Notes: generated by a model from the sequence alone, not told the origin. Positions 1 to 8,280 are shown, counted from the first letter of the stretch. The stretch is 64,000 nt of DNA from Rhodopirellula sp. P2 (GCF_028768465.1 NZ_CP118225.1:2895001-2959000), one strand, 5' to 3'. Made by a program: numbers and translations.

Positions 1-700
1 GAACCGCATCGGCGGCCTTCTCGGCGATCACGTTCATGTACTGACGCCACATGTCAGTGCAAATGAACTTCAAGCTCTGAATCGATGTCTCTGGAACGGC
101 ATTGAAAAAACCACGCAGACTTTCCTCGGTTCGATCCCGAGCGACGTAAAGCAACCGTCGGCAGTCGGCATCAATCTGGTAGACCAGCGTCAGGTACTTG
201 TGTCCTCGACGGTAGGCAATCTCATCGACGCCAATTGCTTCGACCGGGCCGATTTCCCGGTGAATCAGTCCCCAACGAACCACCCAGTCAATCGCCCGGT
301 AGACCGTGTCCCAGCTGGTGCCAAAGATCAACGCGGTTTCCTTCCAACTCAGTCGCTTGGCCCAAGCGGCGAGAAAAATTCGATAGCTGTAAGTGCTGCG
401 ATGCTTTCCATCAGCCCAAGGAACTTTCTCGATCACCACGCCACAGGCGGGGCAGGCAACTCGCCTCATCGCGTAAAGAAAGAACACCGGGAAACCCCAC
501 AGCGGCACAAACTCGAACCGCCTTTCTCCTCGGGTGTCGTATCCGGGGCGTTTCTTTCCGCAGCCGCTGCAAACAGGGCGACTTCGCGCGTGTGGCTTGA
601 TGCTGATCCAGATCGCTTGGTTGTCCTCGCTCCAACGGATGCTTGTGTAGACAAACCCCTTTTGCTTTTCGGCTCGGTTGAGGATAGTTTTGAGCTGCAT
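1..700 (-). CDS. ISL3-family transposase, 3' part cut by window edge
   Basis: Translation from the ATG at 700 leftward gives 233 residues and is still open at base 1, so the C-terminal half is outside the window. Two CxxC pairs (about residues 44-47 and 83-86) form the N-terminal zinc-binding region of ISL3 transposases. They are followed by a helix-turn-helix stretch around 110-140 and the first DDE aspartate in GVDEIAYRRGHKYL (D159). A second acidic position lies in CTDMWRQYM (D216). ISL3 transposases are usually about 400 residues, so no truncation can be claimed beyond the window edge. The terminal inverted repeat should lie just right of 700, but I could not define it without the other end. 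Confidence 0.85.
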   Translation of the reverse strand, partial: MQLKTILNRAEKQKGFVYTSIRWSEDNQAIWISIKPHARSRPVCSGCGKKRPGYDTRGERRFEFVPLWGFPVFFLYAMRRVACPACGVVIEKVPWADGKHRSTYSYRIFLAAWAKRLSWKETALIFGTSWDTVYRAIDWVVRWGLIHREIGPVEAIGVDEIAYRRGHKYLTLVYQIDADCRRLLYVARDRTEESLRGFFNAVPETSIQSLKFICTDMWRQYMNVIAEKAADAV

Positions 701-796
701 CTTGTCGGTCCTGGGATGTTGCTGAAGTGTTGCAACAACATCAATAGCTCAGTGTCCGGCAAGATGCATCTTCTTTTTTGTGACGTAATTGCTGGA

Positions 797-872
797 GCCC
801 CTTCCGCCTCGCCTTCGCATCGGCCTGACACTGGCCCGGCCCAGGTCGATGCGAAGGCGAGGCGGGAGGGGC
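797..872. repeat. Long inverted repeat (26-bp arms)
   Basis: Arms at 797-822 and 847-872 are complementary at 25 of 26 positions, separated by a 24-base GC-rich loop. It lies between the transposase start and the next small reading frame. No U-run follows on either side, so it is not a canonical intrinsic terminator. It may be an intergenic repeat or part of the ISL3 end region. Confidence 0.7.
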
Positions 873-1002
873 GGCCCCATTCTGCTGAGCCCGAGCCGAG
901 GTCGACGCACGGCCCCCATTTCAACCACGTCCCAAAACGCTTCCACCCACTGATTCGGCGGAAGAGCCTCTTTTTCTAACTTGTCGGGCATCTGGTGAAT
1001 GC

Positions 1003-1344
1003 TTGGTGAAGATTGAATTATATTGCGGATATGAAGATCAAGAAACCTCATGCTTTGTTGATGAGGGAGGAAATTGTGGTGGGGCGGAATATCATGAAGG
1101 TATAGATGATGGGAACTTTTATCACTGGATCTCAGAGAGTTGGCCGCTGACTGGGAACCGGGTTCAGCCGGAAGAAATCTATGAATTCACTGACCTTCAC
1201 TATGAAGAGTTGGATTGTGGAGACTTTAATTTTTGCTCGTACCACTGGGACGAAAACAACAACATGATTTGCGCAAGCGATGTGAGCACTGTGTTCAACG
1301 AAAAAATCATCCAGAATTCGACCACTGCCTGTGAGGAGTTTTGA
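1003..1344 (+). CDS. Small acidic cysteine-containing hypothetical protein
   Basis: I do not recognise this 113-residue reading frame. It begins at a TTG (a GTG follows immediately) and is markedly more AT-rich than the flanking DNA. The product is acidic, rich in Asp, Glu, Asn and Tyr, and has seven cysteines. It has no signal peptide or membrane segment. The composition and its position beside transposase remnants suggest recently acquired DNA or the remnant of a larger gene. The frame stays open upstream to at least 976, so the true start is uncertain. It could also be non-coding. Confidence 0.3.
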   Translation: MVKIELYCGYEDQETSCFVDEGGNCGGAEYHEGIDDGNFYHWISESWPLTGNRVQPEEIYEFTDLHYEELDCGDFNFCSYHWDENNNMICASDVSTVFNEKIIQNSTTACEEF

Positions 1345-1369
1345 CTCAACTCTCAGACTACGTTAGCCC

Positions 1370-1624
1370 ATGACTGGCAGACTCCAGAGGGATTTTTCGA
1401 ATTCCCTTCCGGAGACCACTCATGTGAGAAAAAAGAAACGGAGACGACGCGCGTTCGACACGGAGTGCATGCAGAACTCCGTCTATCTGACTGTCAAGCA
1501 AGGTTACTCGTTCAAAGCCGCGTTTGATTCGCTGGGCATTGACGTTACCACGCTTCGCGTTTGGTATCGAAAGTTTGCCGCGCCGCCAGAGGCCGTCAGC
1601 GATGACGTAACGAGTCCGAGTTGA
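1370..1624 (+). pseudogene. Remnant of an IS3-type OrfA transposase
   Basis: The 84-residue frame contains an IS3 OrfA / HTH_Tnp_1-like helix-turn-helix: a basic RRRRAFD lead-in, then GYSFKAAFDSLGIDVTTLRVWYRK at about residues 44-67. OrfA proteins normally continue about 30 more residues into a leucine zipper and are followed by a frameshifted OrfB with DDE residues. Here the frame stops right after the HTH, and no OrfB is visible before the metalloprotease at 1759. I read it as a decayed IS fragment that also marks this stretch as an insertion hotspot. Confidence 0.6.
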
Positions 1625-1758
1625 TTGGCGTGGGGGTGGCTGGCTAGTGGGGGCAGGCGGGTTCTTGGGTGGTAAACCCCGAGGCGATTCGGTGCATGTA
1701 ACCGGAGGGGTGTCGGCCGGTTCTGATGGAACAACCAGCGCTGGAATCTCTATCGGGA

Positions 1759-2798
1759 TCACGCGTTAGGCATGCGAATGAGGAAGTTTCGGCGTTTGAC
1801 CATCGCCTGGTCAATAATTGATTGCTGGTACAGCTCCGTTTCGTCACAAAAGAATCGGATGCCACGGATCACGACTTTTCCGGAGCTACCTGGTTTCAGC
1901 TTGAGCCGCCAAGCCGCTGCTGCGGCGTCATCAAACGTTAGCTTTGCGTCGGTTTTAGGTTGCTTTCGGAACACACCTGCTCATAAGAAGCACCAGAGTT
2001 ACGGAGCACATGCGCGGAGGTCACCGCGTGATATTCTCCACTGTGTCGAGAATAGATGTTGATCTGATCCAGGGGTGTTGGAAGCGGGAATTCGATATTA
2101 AGAGTGATCCAACCGTTTGAGACTTGAGTTGACTGCCACATCGAATTTGAGTCGAACCAGATTTCATCCGGTGTGTCGCTGGCAAAATCGGGCAAGATTG
2201 ATGTCAGAACAACGTTTGATGCCTGTGTTTCATATTCTGAATTTACGTCTGCCGTTACGCGAACCTCATAACCCATGCCACCAAGCTTCCGCATCGGAGG
2301 CAACGTCTTCAACTTCTTTCGGTTCCCAATGTTACCGCACAGCTCCTCCACCGCCGTAGCGTTCAAGTCTTGAAAGACGCGGTCATTTGCGACGAGTGCC
2401 CGGATATCTTCGCAAGACAGGCGTGGAATCCGCAAGGCTTCCCTGAATCGATTCGTGAAGTGGCTTTCGTTGTACGACATCACTGAATCGCTATCAGACA
2501 GCGACTCTCCATACAGGTTCGGATGCACGAGCCCAAAACCGTGGCCGAGTTCGTGACGCAGGGGGCTTTGGAATCGCCGATCCTCTGTCAATTTTTGCCT
2601 GCCCAACTGAATCACGCCGCCACCGTTGTTGACTCCGCCGTTGATCGGTGGACCGCCTGGAGGCCGCTCATCAAGATGGTCTCTGACGACAACGAAAACG
2701 TAGGGGCAATTGAATCGGTTAAAAGCAAAGTGGTCAAGTAATTCTTCTAGTGAAGCGGTCGCTCGCATGCCCTGCGGTTGCTCTCGATAGAAGGCCAA
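1759..2798 (-). pseudogene. Metzincin zinc metalloprotease, frameshifted
   Basis: The leftward frame 2798-1938 encodes HELGHGFGLVH, a full HExxHxxGxxH metzincin zinc site, followed about 20 residues later by a Met-turn-like VMSYNE. A C-terminal beta-sandwich, discoidin-like region follows (GWITLNIEFPLPTPLDQINIY). This frame stops at 1938, but the natural continuation (FRKQPKTDAKL...WRLKLKPGSSGKVVIRGIRFF) lies in another frame from 1974 to 1759. The switch falls on an (AC)3 run at 1971-1976, and removing one AC unit restores one continuous protein. The 5' end is also poor: the first usable start is a TTG at 2798, an in-frame TAA lies just upstream near 2846, and no signal peptide remains. It sits 110 bp from the IS66 insertion. 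Confidence 0.7.
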
Positions 2799-2908
2799 AG
2801 GTCGGCGAGCCCGATAGGTATACGGTTCTAGTTTTGTAAATTAAAATGTGGACAATCTGCCCAGCGTGTTTCGATACCAAGCCTGCGACCAATTCAAGTG
2901 TCGCATCA

Positions 2909-2916
2909 AGAGCTGG
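2909..2916. repeat. Left 8-bp target duplication of the first IS66 element
   Basis: The 8 bases agagctgg directly precede the left tip at 2917. The same 8 bases occur at 8281-8288, just beyond the second element. That is where the right copy belongs once the second insertion is removed. Confidence 0.85.
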
Positions 2917-2935
2917 GTAACCGTTCACCAGAACC
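2917..2935. repeat. Left terminal inverted repeat of IS66 element A
   Basis: gtaaccgttcaccagaacc begins at the duplicated target and is an exact inverted match to 5623-5641. Similarity to the corresponding tip of element B (8278 leftward) extends beyond 19 bp. Confidence 0.9.
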
Positions 2936-2997
2936 GTTGTAGGCGCGAGGTTTAGCTTGGTGGGTTTTGTTTCGCTTCCCTTTCGCGGAGAGAACCC

Positions 2998-3339
2998 ATG
3001 ACACACTCCCAAGCAGCTCAACGATGGGCCGAACGTTTGCAGCGGTTTAGCCAGTCCGAGATGACTGTTGCTCAGTTCTGTGCTGCCGAAGGCGTTTCGC
3101 AGCCATCTTACTATCACTGGCGACGCAAGTTGCTTGGACCTGCCAAAGCCGCTGGTCCTGCTTCGCCGCCCGATTCCGGCCCGACACCCGCCCTGATCCC
3201 TGTTCGCATCGTCGATTCGCAAGGCCAGCAGGCACCGCCGCCAAAGACGAACGTTCGAACAACGGTGCAGTTGCCCGGTGGTGTCTCAATCGAGGTCGAA
3301 GTACTCGGCTCGGATGCATGCGAAGCGGGGCGGCCATGA
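2998..3339 (+). CDS. tnpA: IS66 accessory protein TnpA, element A
   Basis: This 113-residue protein is the IS66 OrfA/TnpA type. Its N-terminal half holds the helix-turn-helix characteristic of the family (MTVAQFCAAEGVSQPSYYHW, about residues 22-41), followed by a proline-rich linker and a short beta-rich tail (VQLPGGVSIEVEV). It is required with TnpB for IS66 transposition and probably binds the element's ends. The ATG at 2998 lies 81 bp inside the left tip. The stop overlaps the tnpB start in an ATGA, implying translational coupling. Element B encodes a clearly homologous but diverged copy. Confidence 0.9.
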   Translation: MTHSQAAQRWAERLQRFSQSEMTVAQFCAAEGVSQPSYYHWRRKLLGPAKAAGPASPPDSGPTPALIPVRIVDSQGQQAPPPKTNVRTTVQLPGGVSIEVEVLGSDACEAGRP

Positions 3340-3686
3340 CCGGACTACCTCAGGGATCTCCGATCTTCCTGTGCACCACGCCGGTGGACTTCCGCAAAGG
3401 CTTCGACGGGCTGACCGGCATCGTCACCTCGCAGCTCGGCCAAAGCGTCACCAGCGGTTCGTTGTTCCTGTTTGTCAATCGAAAGCGCGATCGCATCAAA
3501 GCCCTGTGGTGGGAGACCGGAGGACTGACGCTCTGGTATCGCCGTCTGGAGCAAGGGACCGTCGAGCTGCCCAAAGCGGGCAGTGATCAAACCCACGTCA
3601 CGATCGACGCTGTCGAGCTGGCGATGTGGCTCGGGGGCGTCGATTTGGCTTCGGCCCGGGTCAGGCGAAAACGGATGGCGGCGTGA
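3336..3686 (+). CDS. tnpB: IS66 accessory protein TnpB (Orf2), element A
   Basis: This 116-residue protein is the IS66 Orf2 type, recognised by PVDFRKGFDGLTGIV, LFLFVNRKRDRIKALWWE and the LTLWYRRLEQG region. It is a compact protein needed for transposition of many IS66 elements, and its biochemical role is not settled. I chose the ATG at 3336 because it overlaps the tnpA stop (ATGA) exactly as in element B. An in-frame ATG at 3318 would add six residues with no counterpart in the other copy. The protein ends in a basic RRKRM tail. Confidence 0.9.
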   Translation: MTGLPQGSPIFLCTTPVDFRKGFDGLTGIVTSQLGQSVTSGSLFLFVNRKRDRIKALWWETGGLTLWYRRLEQGTVELPKAGSDQTHVTIDAVELAMWLGGVDLASARVRRKRMAA

Positions 3687-3805
3687 ACACGTTTTTCTAG
3701 CGACCCGCTCACCACGCGGCATGACGAAGGAATCTTGGTCATGCCGCTTCTTTTTGCGCTCATGCGTCTTGGGCGTTTGAAAGCAGTTTCTATAATGTCG
3801 CCATC

Positions 3806-5602
3806 ATGGATGCCAAAGCACTTCGAGACGATCCCGATTCCGCTGCCGCGTTGATCGCATCGCTGCGAAAGCAAGTCGAAGAACAGGCAGCTGCACTGGA
3901 GCGAAAGGACAAGCAGCTCACCGAGCAGGCTCATTCGGTGCTGGAAGTCAAAGCGGTCAATGACAAACTCAGCGAAGAAAACGCCGAACTGAACCTGAAG
4001 GTCGAGAAGTTGCTGCGACAACTCTTTGGCCGCAAGAGCGAACGTCGAGTCGATAGCGAAGGACAGTTGTTCCTGGACCTCGGTGAAGAAGCCACGCCGG
4101 AGGTCGTCAGTGCGATCGAAGAAGCGATCCGCGAGGCCGAACAGATCGTCCGTGACAACGAAGAAAAGAACGGCAAGCCCAAACCGCCTCGCAAAACGGA
4201 TCGAAAATTTCCCGAACATCTGCCTCGCAGTGAACGCATTGTCGATCTGCCCGAAGACCAGCGAGCCGGCCTCAAACTGATCGGCTATGACGAAGTCGAG
4301 CGACTTGCCTGGAAGCGAGCCGAGCTTCGCGTTGAAGTCGTCAAGTACGCCAAGTATGCGGTGCCTGCTGATCCATCGAACCCCGACAAAAAGCCTGGAA
4401 TCATCAGTCCCGAGCGTCCGACCGGGTTGGTTGAAGGCGACCGCTTCGATGTCTCCGTCGCCGTCGAAGTGGTCGCTCAGAAGTACTTCTTTCACATGCC
4501 GTTCTATCGCCAGCAAGACATGTTCGCCGGCAGCGGTTGGACGCCCAGTCGCTCGACGCTTTGCAATCTCGAAACCCAGGTCGAGTTCGCCCTGCAGCCG
4601 CTGGCCGATTACCTGCGAAGCTTCTTGAAGACCGATACCTGTATCGGCTGTGACGATACAGGCGTGGTGCTGATCACTCCGGCGGCGATGCCTGACTTGT
4701 CGAACCATCCTCGCGGTGATCGGATCGCCGAAGTCTTTGAAGATGCGATTCGAAAAGGTAAGCCGAGCATCAAAGCGAACTTCTGGGGCTACTATGCTTC
4801 GAGGTTGCCGGTGGTGGCGTTCGACTTCACGGTCAGTCGTCACCGTGACGGGCCGGATGACGTGCTGGGCGATTACAAAGGAACTTTAATTGGAGACTGT
4901 TGGTCGGGCTTTCAAAAGATCGATGTTCGAAGCGACGAGCGAATTCAGTTCGCCGCGTGCTGGGCCCATGCGCGCCGCAAGATCGACGAGTGCCGCGGTG
5001 CATTCCCGCTTCAGGTTGCAAAGCTGGAATCGTTGATCGGGATGCTGTATGACGTCGAAGACCAGATCAAAGGTTTACCCGAGACGGAGGCCCTTGCACG
5101 TCGGCAAGAGGTATCGCGACACGTGCTTGGCCTGATCGAGGACTACCTATCGAGCGATCAGTTGAGCAGTCCGGCGGTGCTTCCCAAGAGCAACCTAGCT
5201 GCCGCGGCTGGCTATGTGCGTCGGCACTGGAAGGCACTGGGTCGCTTCACCGAAGATATCAGCATCCCGATCGACAACAACGACTGCGAACAGTTGATGA
5301 AACGCGTTGCGACGGGCAGAAAGAACTGGCTATTCAAAGGCTCGCTTGCCGCTGGGGAGCGAGCGGCGAACTTGATGACAGTCATCGTCAGTGCGGTGCG
5401 CAATGACTTGGACGTGCATGCCTACTTGGAAGATGTGCTGCGACGGACCTTGGCTGGTGAAACCGACTGGGCTTCGATGGCGCCTCACGTTTGGAAGTTA
5501 GATCACTGCGAATCGATCCGAACGTACCGCCAGGACGAGCGTCGCCAAGCGGCCGACCGCAAGCGAGTCCGCCGCGCTCGCCGCCGACGTCTCAAGAAAT
5601 AG
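3806..5602 (+). CDS. tnpC: IS66 transposase TnpC, element A
   Basis: This 598-residue protein is a full-length IS66 transposase. The N-terminal 90 residues form the leucine-zipper coiled coil that ends in KLLRQLFGRKSER. A linker region follows (EHLPRSERIVDLPE), then the DDE core. The first acidic residue lies in CDDTGVVLIT, the second in LIGDCWSGFQKI with CWAHARRKIDE, and the catalytic Glu in PIDNNDCEQLMK. The C-terminal IS66_C segment ends in a very basic tail. The usual CxxC zinc finger before the DDE core is not obvious. The gene lies 119 bp after tnpB and its reading frame is intact. Confidence 0.93.
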   Translation: MDAKALRDDPDSAAALIASLRKQVEEQAAALERKDKQLTEQAHSVLEVKAVNDKLSEENAELNLKVEKLLRQLFGRKSERRVDSEGQLFLDLGEEATPEVVSAIEEAIREAEQIVRDNEEKNGKPKPPRKTDRKFPEHLPRSERIVDLPEDQRAGLKLIGYDEVERLAWKRAELRVEVVKYAKYAVPADPSNPDKKPGIISPERPTGLVEGDRFDVSVAVEVVAQKYFFHMPFYRQQDMFAGSGWTPSRSTLCNLETQVEFALQPLADYLRSFLKTDTCIGCDDTGVVLITPAAMPDLSNHPRGDRIAEVFEDAIRKGKPSIKANFWGYYASRLPVVAFDFTVSRHRDGPDDVLGDYKGTLIGDCWSGFQKIDVRSDERIQFAACWAHARRKIDECRGAFPLQVAKLESLIGMLYDVEDQIKGLPETEALARRQEVSRHVLGLIEDYLSSDQLSSPAVLPKSNLAAAAGYVRRHWKALGRFTEDISIPIDNNDCEQLMKRVATGRKNWLFKGSLAAGERAANLMTVIVSAVRNDLDVHAYLEDVLRRTLAGETDWASMAPHVWKLDHCESIRTYRQDERRQAADRKRVRRARRRRLKK

Positions 5603-5622
5603 TCAACCGGGCAACCCGGAAT

Positions 5623-5641
5623 GGTTCTGGTGAACGGTTAC
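5623..5641. repeat. Right terminal inverted repeat of IS66 element A
   Basis: Exact complement of 2917-2935. Together with the facing tip of element B (5648-5666) it makes a near-perfect palindrome around the six bases agagct. Confidence 0.9.
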
Positions 5642-5647
5642 AGAGCT
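5640..5647. repeat. Left 8-bp target duplication of IS66 element B
   Basis: acagagct precedes the tip at 5648 and recurs at 8279-8286 after the other tip. Its first two bases are the last two bases of element A, so B used the A/flank junction as its target. Confidence 0.88.
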
Positions 5648-5666
5648 GTAACCGTTCACCGGGACC
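5648..5666. repeat. Terminal inverted repeat (tnpC end) of IS66 element B
   Basis: gtaaccgttcaccgggacc matches the opposite tip at 17 of 19 positions. Confidence 0.88.
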
Positions 5667-5688
5667 ATTCGACCTGGTGGGTTGACGG

Positions 5689-7464
5689 CTATTTTTTGAG
5701 GCGTCGGCGGCGGGCGCGTCGGACTCGCTTGCGGTCGGCTGCTTGTCGACGTTCGTCTTGCCGGTAGTCGCAGATGGATTCCGGGTGCGAGTCTCTCCAG
5801 GCAGGTGGGCTCAGCGCTGACCAGTCGGTTTCGCCAGCCAGGGCTCGGCGTAGCACATCATCCAGATAGGCGTGAACGTCCAATTCATTGCGAATCGCTG
5901 TCCCGATAATCGTCATCAAGTTCGCCGCTCGCTCACCTGCCGACAGCGAGCCTTTGAACAACCAGTTCTTGCGGCCTGTCGCCACTCGCTTCATCAACTG
6001 TTCGCAGTCGTTGTTGTCGATCGGAACGCGAGCGTCTTCGGTGAACCGATTCAGTGCCGCCCAGTGTCGACGCACGTACGCTGCCGCTTGGCCAAGATTG
6101 CTTTTGGGAAGCACCTTGGGCGAACTCATTGTTTCGCTTTGCAGGTATTCGTCGATCAAGCCCAGTACGTGACGCGAGAGGCTTTGCCTTCGCGACAGTC
6201 GCTCCGCGTCATCGAGAGTCTTGATTTGATCCTCGATGTCGTAAAGCATCCGGATCAGTGATTCCAGCTTCGCCACTTGGATCGGGAACGCACTGCGGCA
6301 CTCGTCAATCTTGCGACGCGCATGCGCCCAGCACGCTGCGAACTTGATTCGCGAGTCGCTGCGCACATCGATCTTTTGAAAGCCTGACCAGCAGTCGCCG
6401 ATCAGCGTTCCTTCGTAATCCGCCAGCACATCATCGGGGCCGTCACGGTGACGACTGACCGTGAAGTCGAACCCGACCACCGGAAGACGCGATGCGTAGT
6501 AGCCCCAGAAGTTCGCTTGGATGCTTGGCTTGCCAGAGGCGATGGCCTTTTCAAGCACTTCGACAACTCGGTCTGCGCGTGGATGATTCGATAAGTCGGG
6601 CATCACTTTGGGCGTGATCAGCACCACGCCTGTGTCATCACAGCCCACGCAAGCATCTGTCTTGAGAAACGACCGCAAGTGTTCGGCCAGTGGGCGTAGC
6701 GCGAACTCGACGGAGGTTTCAATATTCGCCAGCGTGCTACGACTGGGCGTCCAGCCGCTGCCGGCGAACAGGTCTTGCTGACGGTAGAACGGCAGGTGAT
6801 AGAAGTACTTCCAAGCGATGACTTCGACACCGATCGAAGCGTCGAAGCGATCCCCTGCGACCAGTCCGGTAGGGCGCTCGGGGCTGATAATGGCCGGCCC
6901 TTCTTCGACACGATTCTTTTCAATTGGCTGAACGTACTTGGCGTACTTGTTGACGCGAACACGAAGTTTCGGCCGAATCCACTCGAGCGTTTCGACCTCG
7001 TCATAGCCGATCAGCTTCAATCCCTCACGTCGAGCTTCGGGAAGGTCAACGATCCGCTCAATTCGCGGCAGGTGCTCGGGGAACTTGCGATCATTCTTAG
7101 CGGGCGGCTTGCGGCGTCGTTTCTGTTTTTCTTCCTCAGCGTCTTGGGTGACCTGTTCCGCTTCCCGAATGGCTTCTTCCAGTGCACTGACCACTTCAGG
7201 AGTCGCTTCATCGCCGAGGTCCAGAAACAGCTGCCCGTCGCCGTCGACACGGCGTTCACTCCGCCTGCCAAAGAGTTGCTGAAGCAGTTTTTCGACCTTC
7301 AGCTGGAGGTCGATGTTCTTTTCCTCGAGCTTGTCATTGTGGCTCTTCAGCTCGAGTACCGAGTGGGCTTGCTCTTCGACTTGTGATTTTAGGCTTGCGA
7401 TTATGCGGTGACACGACTCGATGTCATTGGGCGGTTGAACGTTCGTTGATCGCTTCGCATCCAT
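5689..7464 (-). CDS. tnpC: IS66 transposase TnpC, element B
   Basis: This 591-residue transposase has the same architecture as the element A protein: N-terminal coiled coil ending KLLQQLFGRRSER, DDE residues in CDDTGVVLIT, LIGDCWSGFQKI and PIDNNDCEQLMK, and a basic C-terminal tail nearly identical to that of A. The ATG at 7464 gives MDAKRST, aligning with MDAKALR in A. A TTG at 7473 would add three residues. No frameshift or stop is seen, so this copy is likely functional. Confidence 0.93.
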   Translation of the reverse strand: MDAKRSTNVQPPNDIESCHRIIASLKSQVEEQAHSVLELKSHNDKLEEKNIDLQLKVEKLLQQLFGRRSERRVDGDGQLFLDLGDEATPEVVSALEEAIREAEQVTQDAEEEKQKRRRKPPAKNDRKFPEHLPRIERIVDLPEARREGLKLIGYDEVETLEWIRPKLRVRVNKYAKYVQPIEKNRVEEGPAIISPERPTGLVAGDRFDASIGVEVIAWKYFYHLPFYRQQDLFAGSGWTPSRSTLANIETSVEFALRPLAEHLRSFLKTDACVGCDDTGVVLITPKVMPDLSNHPRADRVVEVLEKAIASGKPSIQANFWGYYASRLPVVGFDFTVSRHRDGPDDVLADYEGTLIGDCWSGFQKIDVRSDSRIKFAACWAHARRKIDECRSAFPIQVAKLESLIRMLYDIEDQIKTLDDAERLSRRQSLSRHVLGLIDEYLQSETMSSPKVLPKSNLGQAAAYVRRHWAALNRFTEDARVPIDNNDCEQLMKRVATGRKNWLFKGSLSAGERAANLMTIIGTAIRNELDVHAYLDDVLRRALAGETDWSALSPPAWRDSHPESICDYRQDERRQAADRKRVRRARRRRLKK

Positions 7465-7509
7465 GGTGCGCAATTATACGAAACGCACCCTGGATGCAAA
7501 GTGTTCCCA

Positions 7510-7878
7510 TCAAGCAACTTTCATTCGCTTGCGTCTTGTCTTGGCCGATTTCAGTGACACGCCAGCGATCCACATCGCGAGCTCGACCGAATCGATTGTG
7601 AGATGCGATTGATCAATTGGAGGCTTTGGCAGCTCGACGGTTCCCTGCTCGAGCCGTCTGTACCACAAGGTCAATCCACCTGTCTCCCACCAGAGGGCTT
7701 TGATACGGTCTCGCTTTCGATTGACAAACAGAAACAGCGAACCATCGGTGACGTTCTTGCCCAACGAGGTGGTGACGATTCCGGTCAGGCCATCAAAGCC
7801 TTTTCGAAAGTCGACCGGGTCGGTGCACAGATAGATCGGCGTGCCCCCTGGAACTTTGTAATCGGGCAATCCGATCAT
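7510..7878 (-). CDS. tnpB: IS66 accessory protein TnpB (Orf2), element B
   Basis: This 122-residue Orf2-type protein shares PVDFRKGFDGLTGIV and the LFLFVNRKRDRIKALWWE core with the element A copy. The start at 7878 overlaps the tnpA stop (ATGA), the same coupling as in A. The basic KTRRKRMKVA tail is conserved. It is the partner of TnpA and TnpC in IS66 transposition; its exact biochemical function in the family is unresolved. Confidence 0.9.
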   Translation of the reverse strand: MIGLPDYKVPGGTPIYLCTDPVDFRKGFDGLTGIVTTSLGKNVTDGSLFLFVNRKRDRIKALWWETGGLTLWYRRLEQGTVELPKPPIDQSHLTIDSVELAMWIAGVSLKSAKTRRKRMKVA

Positions 7879-8201
7879 GGCTGATTCGTCCGCGATGGGT
7901 TCGGCTGAGAATCAGTCGGCACTTCGACGCGAATACGGATACCACCGGGAAGTTCAATTGTCGCGCTCGCTTGATTCGCCATGGCAGAGGTGCGATCCGG
8001 TGTGGCTTGAAACGAGACGGGCACGAACTTGGTAACGGCGGGGACTTCCGGATCCCGTGGCGAACGTAGCTTGCGTTTCCAGTTGTAGAAAGAAGGCTGC
8101 GAAACACCTTCGGCGGCACAGAATTGAGCGACCGTCATCTGAGCTTGCTCAAATCGTTGCAAACGCTCCGTCCAAAGATTCGCGGTTTCGGATCGAGTCA
8201 T
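7875..8201 (-). CDS. tnpA: IS66 accessory protein TnpA, element B
   Basis: This 108-residue protein has the family helix-turn-helix (MTVAQFCAAEGVSQPSFYNW, identical to element A through the Ser-Gln-Pro-Ser) and the C-terminal IELPGGIRIRVEV strand region. The start at 8201 lies 77 bp inside the tip at 8278. The linker between the two parts is diverged from element A, showing that the two IS elements are distinct lineages with conserved DNA-binding parts. Confidence 0.9.
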   Translation of the reverse strand: MTRSETANLWTERLQRFEQAQMTVAQFCAAEGVSQPSFYNWKRKLRSPRDPEVPAVTKFVPVSFQATPDRTSAMANQASATIELPGGIRIRVEVPTDSQPNPSRTNQP

Positions 8202-8259
8202 GGGGTTTCTCCATTGGGAAGCAAAATAAACCCAATACCCTAAAACCCGCGTCTACAAC

Positions 8260-8278
8260 GGTTCTGGTGAACGGTTAC
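8260..8278. repeat. Terminal inverted repeat (tnpA end) of IS66 element B
   Basis: The complement reads gtaaccgttcaccagaacc, identical to both 19-bp ends of element A. It is followed directly by the duplicated target at 8279-8286. Confidence 0.9.
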
Positions 8279-8280
8279 AC

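Larger units (their letters stand above)
2917..5641 (+). mobile_element. Complete IS66-family element A (2725 bp)
   Basis: It is bounded by 19-bp terminal inverted repeats (gtaaccgttcaccagaacc at 2917-2935; complement at 5623-5641) with the GTAA tip typical of IS66. It carries the full tnpA-tnpB-tnpC set on the plus strand with no disabling mutation seen. Its 8-bp target duplication (agagctgg) is found at 2909-2916 and 8281-8288, because element B later inserted at its right tip. It is therefore the older of the two insertions. Confidence 0.92.
5648..8278 (-). mobile_element. Complete IS66-family element B (2631 bp), inserted at the tip of A
   Basis: The ends are gtaaccgttcaccgggacc at 5648-5666 and the complement of gtaaccgttcaccagaacc at 8260-8278. 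A perfect 8-bp duplication, acagagct, flanks it at 5640-5647 and 8279-8286. It carries tnpA, tnpB and tnpC on the minus strand, all intact. It is related to element A throughout but clearly diverged at protein level, so it is a separate IS and not a local duplication of A. Confidence 0.92.

Noticed and set aside
749-1051. 100-residue minus-strand frame over the hairpin region
   Set aside because: It spans the inverted repeat and has low-complexity basic composition; no support as a gene.
2734-3222. Minus-strand frame crossing the left IS66 junction
   Set aside because: It exists only because the insertion joined unrelated sequence; the metalloprotease frame is a different one.
3587-4843. 418-residue open frame on the minus strand inside IS66 element A
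   Set aside because: It is antisense to tnpC, with no domain and a shadow-like composition; the sense frame has clear IS66 motifs.
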